Part shown: piece after piece, positions 63,707-64,000 of the stretch
Layout: every line of letters starts with the position of its first letter
Numbering within the stretch: the first letter of the stretch is position 1
Source: Lanius collurio
Taxonomy: Eukaryota; Chordata; Aves; Passeriformes; Laniidae
Length of the DNA: 64,000 nt
Direction of reading: 5' to 3'
Assembly (NCBI GenBank): GCA_020086605.1
Contig: JACBWW010000003.1
Location: forward strand, 1,203,101-1,267,100
Made by a program: the position numbers and the translations under genes
Notes under the pieces: generated by a model
Told to the model about the DNA's origin: nothing
Databases searched by the model: none
Seen by the model: only the letters and a program-made list of their open reading frames with translations

Positions 63707-63778
63707 CTGAAAGTTGACAAAATAGTGCTATTAAAGCTTCAGCTCTGCTTCCCCCCCCCAATATTTAAAATTACTTAC

Positions 63779-63833
63779 ACAAAGAAGTGTTTGGAGTTTG
63801 CCAGAAGACATGGAGAACAGGTGGATAAACTGC
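63779..63833 (-). CDS. Short internal exon (55 bases), most upstream exon seen
   Basis: The minus strand shows a long pyrimidine-rich acceptor (GGTTTAGTTGTTTTGTTTTAAAG) and an excellent donor (TTTGT|GTAAGT) around 55 bases. All three frames are open. The one compatible with the next exon (one base in, two out) reads SLSTCSPCLLANSKHFF, and another reads QFIHLFSMSSGKLQTLLC. The gene's 5' end, including its promoter, is beyond the right edge of the window. Confidence 0.4.
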
Positions 63834-64000
63834 CTTTAAAACAAAACAACTAAACCAACAACTTTGCATAAGCACAACAGCATCCTGAGGCCATGCCCAA
63901 GAAAATTACTGGAGACTTATTTGTGGCAAAAGTGTCTATACCACACATACATATGAGTAATTACTAGTTGAACCAGAACTAATTCTACAAAGAGCTATAG

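Noticed and set aside
1..64000. CRISPR arrays, tRNA/rRNA genes, integrated virus, bacterial operons.
   Set aside because: None of the required signatures (regular spaced repeats, cloverleaf with anticodon, conserved rRNA blocks, long viral frames) was seen on either strand.

Overview
This window looks like vertebrate, most probably avian, nuclear DNA. It is AT-leaning, almost free of long open reading frames, and has short exons with GT-AG borders separated by long introns. It carries only sparse interspersed repeats, and the two I recognise are both truncated 3' ends of CR1 LINEs, the dominant retroposon of birds and other sauropsids. CpG is depleted except in two CpG-island-like patches, at 1-550 and about 4980-5400. 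I see no bacterial-type operons, CRISPR arrays, phage or viral genes.

Layout. Left end (1-5.4 kb): a CpG island at the very edge with a strong-context ATG at 51 and a 16-bp minisatellite, then a second smaller island. It probably marks the promoter and first exon of a gene running rightwards, or a promoter shared with something outside the window; I cannot name it. Middle-left (5.4-21.8 kb): no exon I can defend, one CR1 fragment (about 13.63-13.89 kb, plus strand), and several long but featureless reading frames in locally GC-richer DNA. Right two thirds (21.8 kb to the edge): a multi-exon protein-coding gene on the minus strand whose 5' part lies beyond 64 kb. It ends at a TGA at 22068-22070 followed by a short 3' UTR and an AATAAA signal at 21838-21843.

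The minus-strand gene is the main content. I reconstruct exons, in transcript order, at about 63.8, 63.7, 60.6, 59.5, 58.4, 57.0, 54.0, 51.0, 50.4, [missing exon(s)], 29.0, 28.0, 25.2, [missing exon(s)], 22.75 and 22.2 kb. Within each block a reading frame can be followed across the junctions, but at several exons I chose between alternative splice sites partly to keep that frame, so frame continuity is only partly independent evidence. The phase breaks at the 50.4-to-29.0 kb and 25.1-to-22.7 kb steps imply exons I could not find. The protein pieces are charged near the start of the visible part, then basic/serine-proline-rich with 14-3-3-like and basophilic-kinase-like motifs and an alanine run, then acidic, and end in a compact hydrophobic C-terminal segment. 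I do not recognise the protein and give no symbol.

A few plus-strand segments have good splice borders inside this gene (24.47, 25.34, 44.08, 63.11 kb). They may be chance or an antisense transcript. No clearly new biological system is visible. The items most worth checking are the unidentified gene, its apparent very short exons, and the unusual 25.1-25.5 kb block with opposite-strand exon-like signals side by side.
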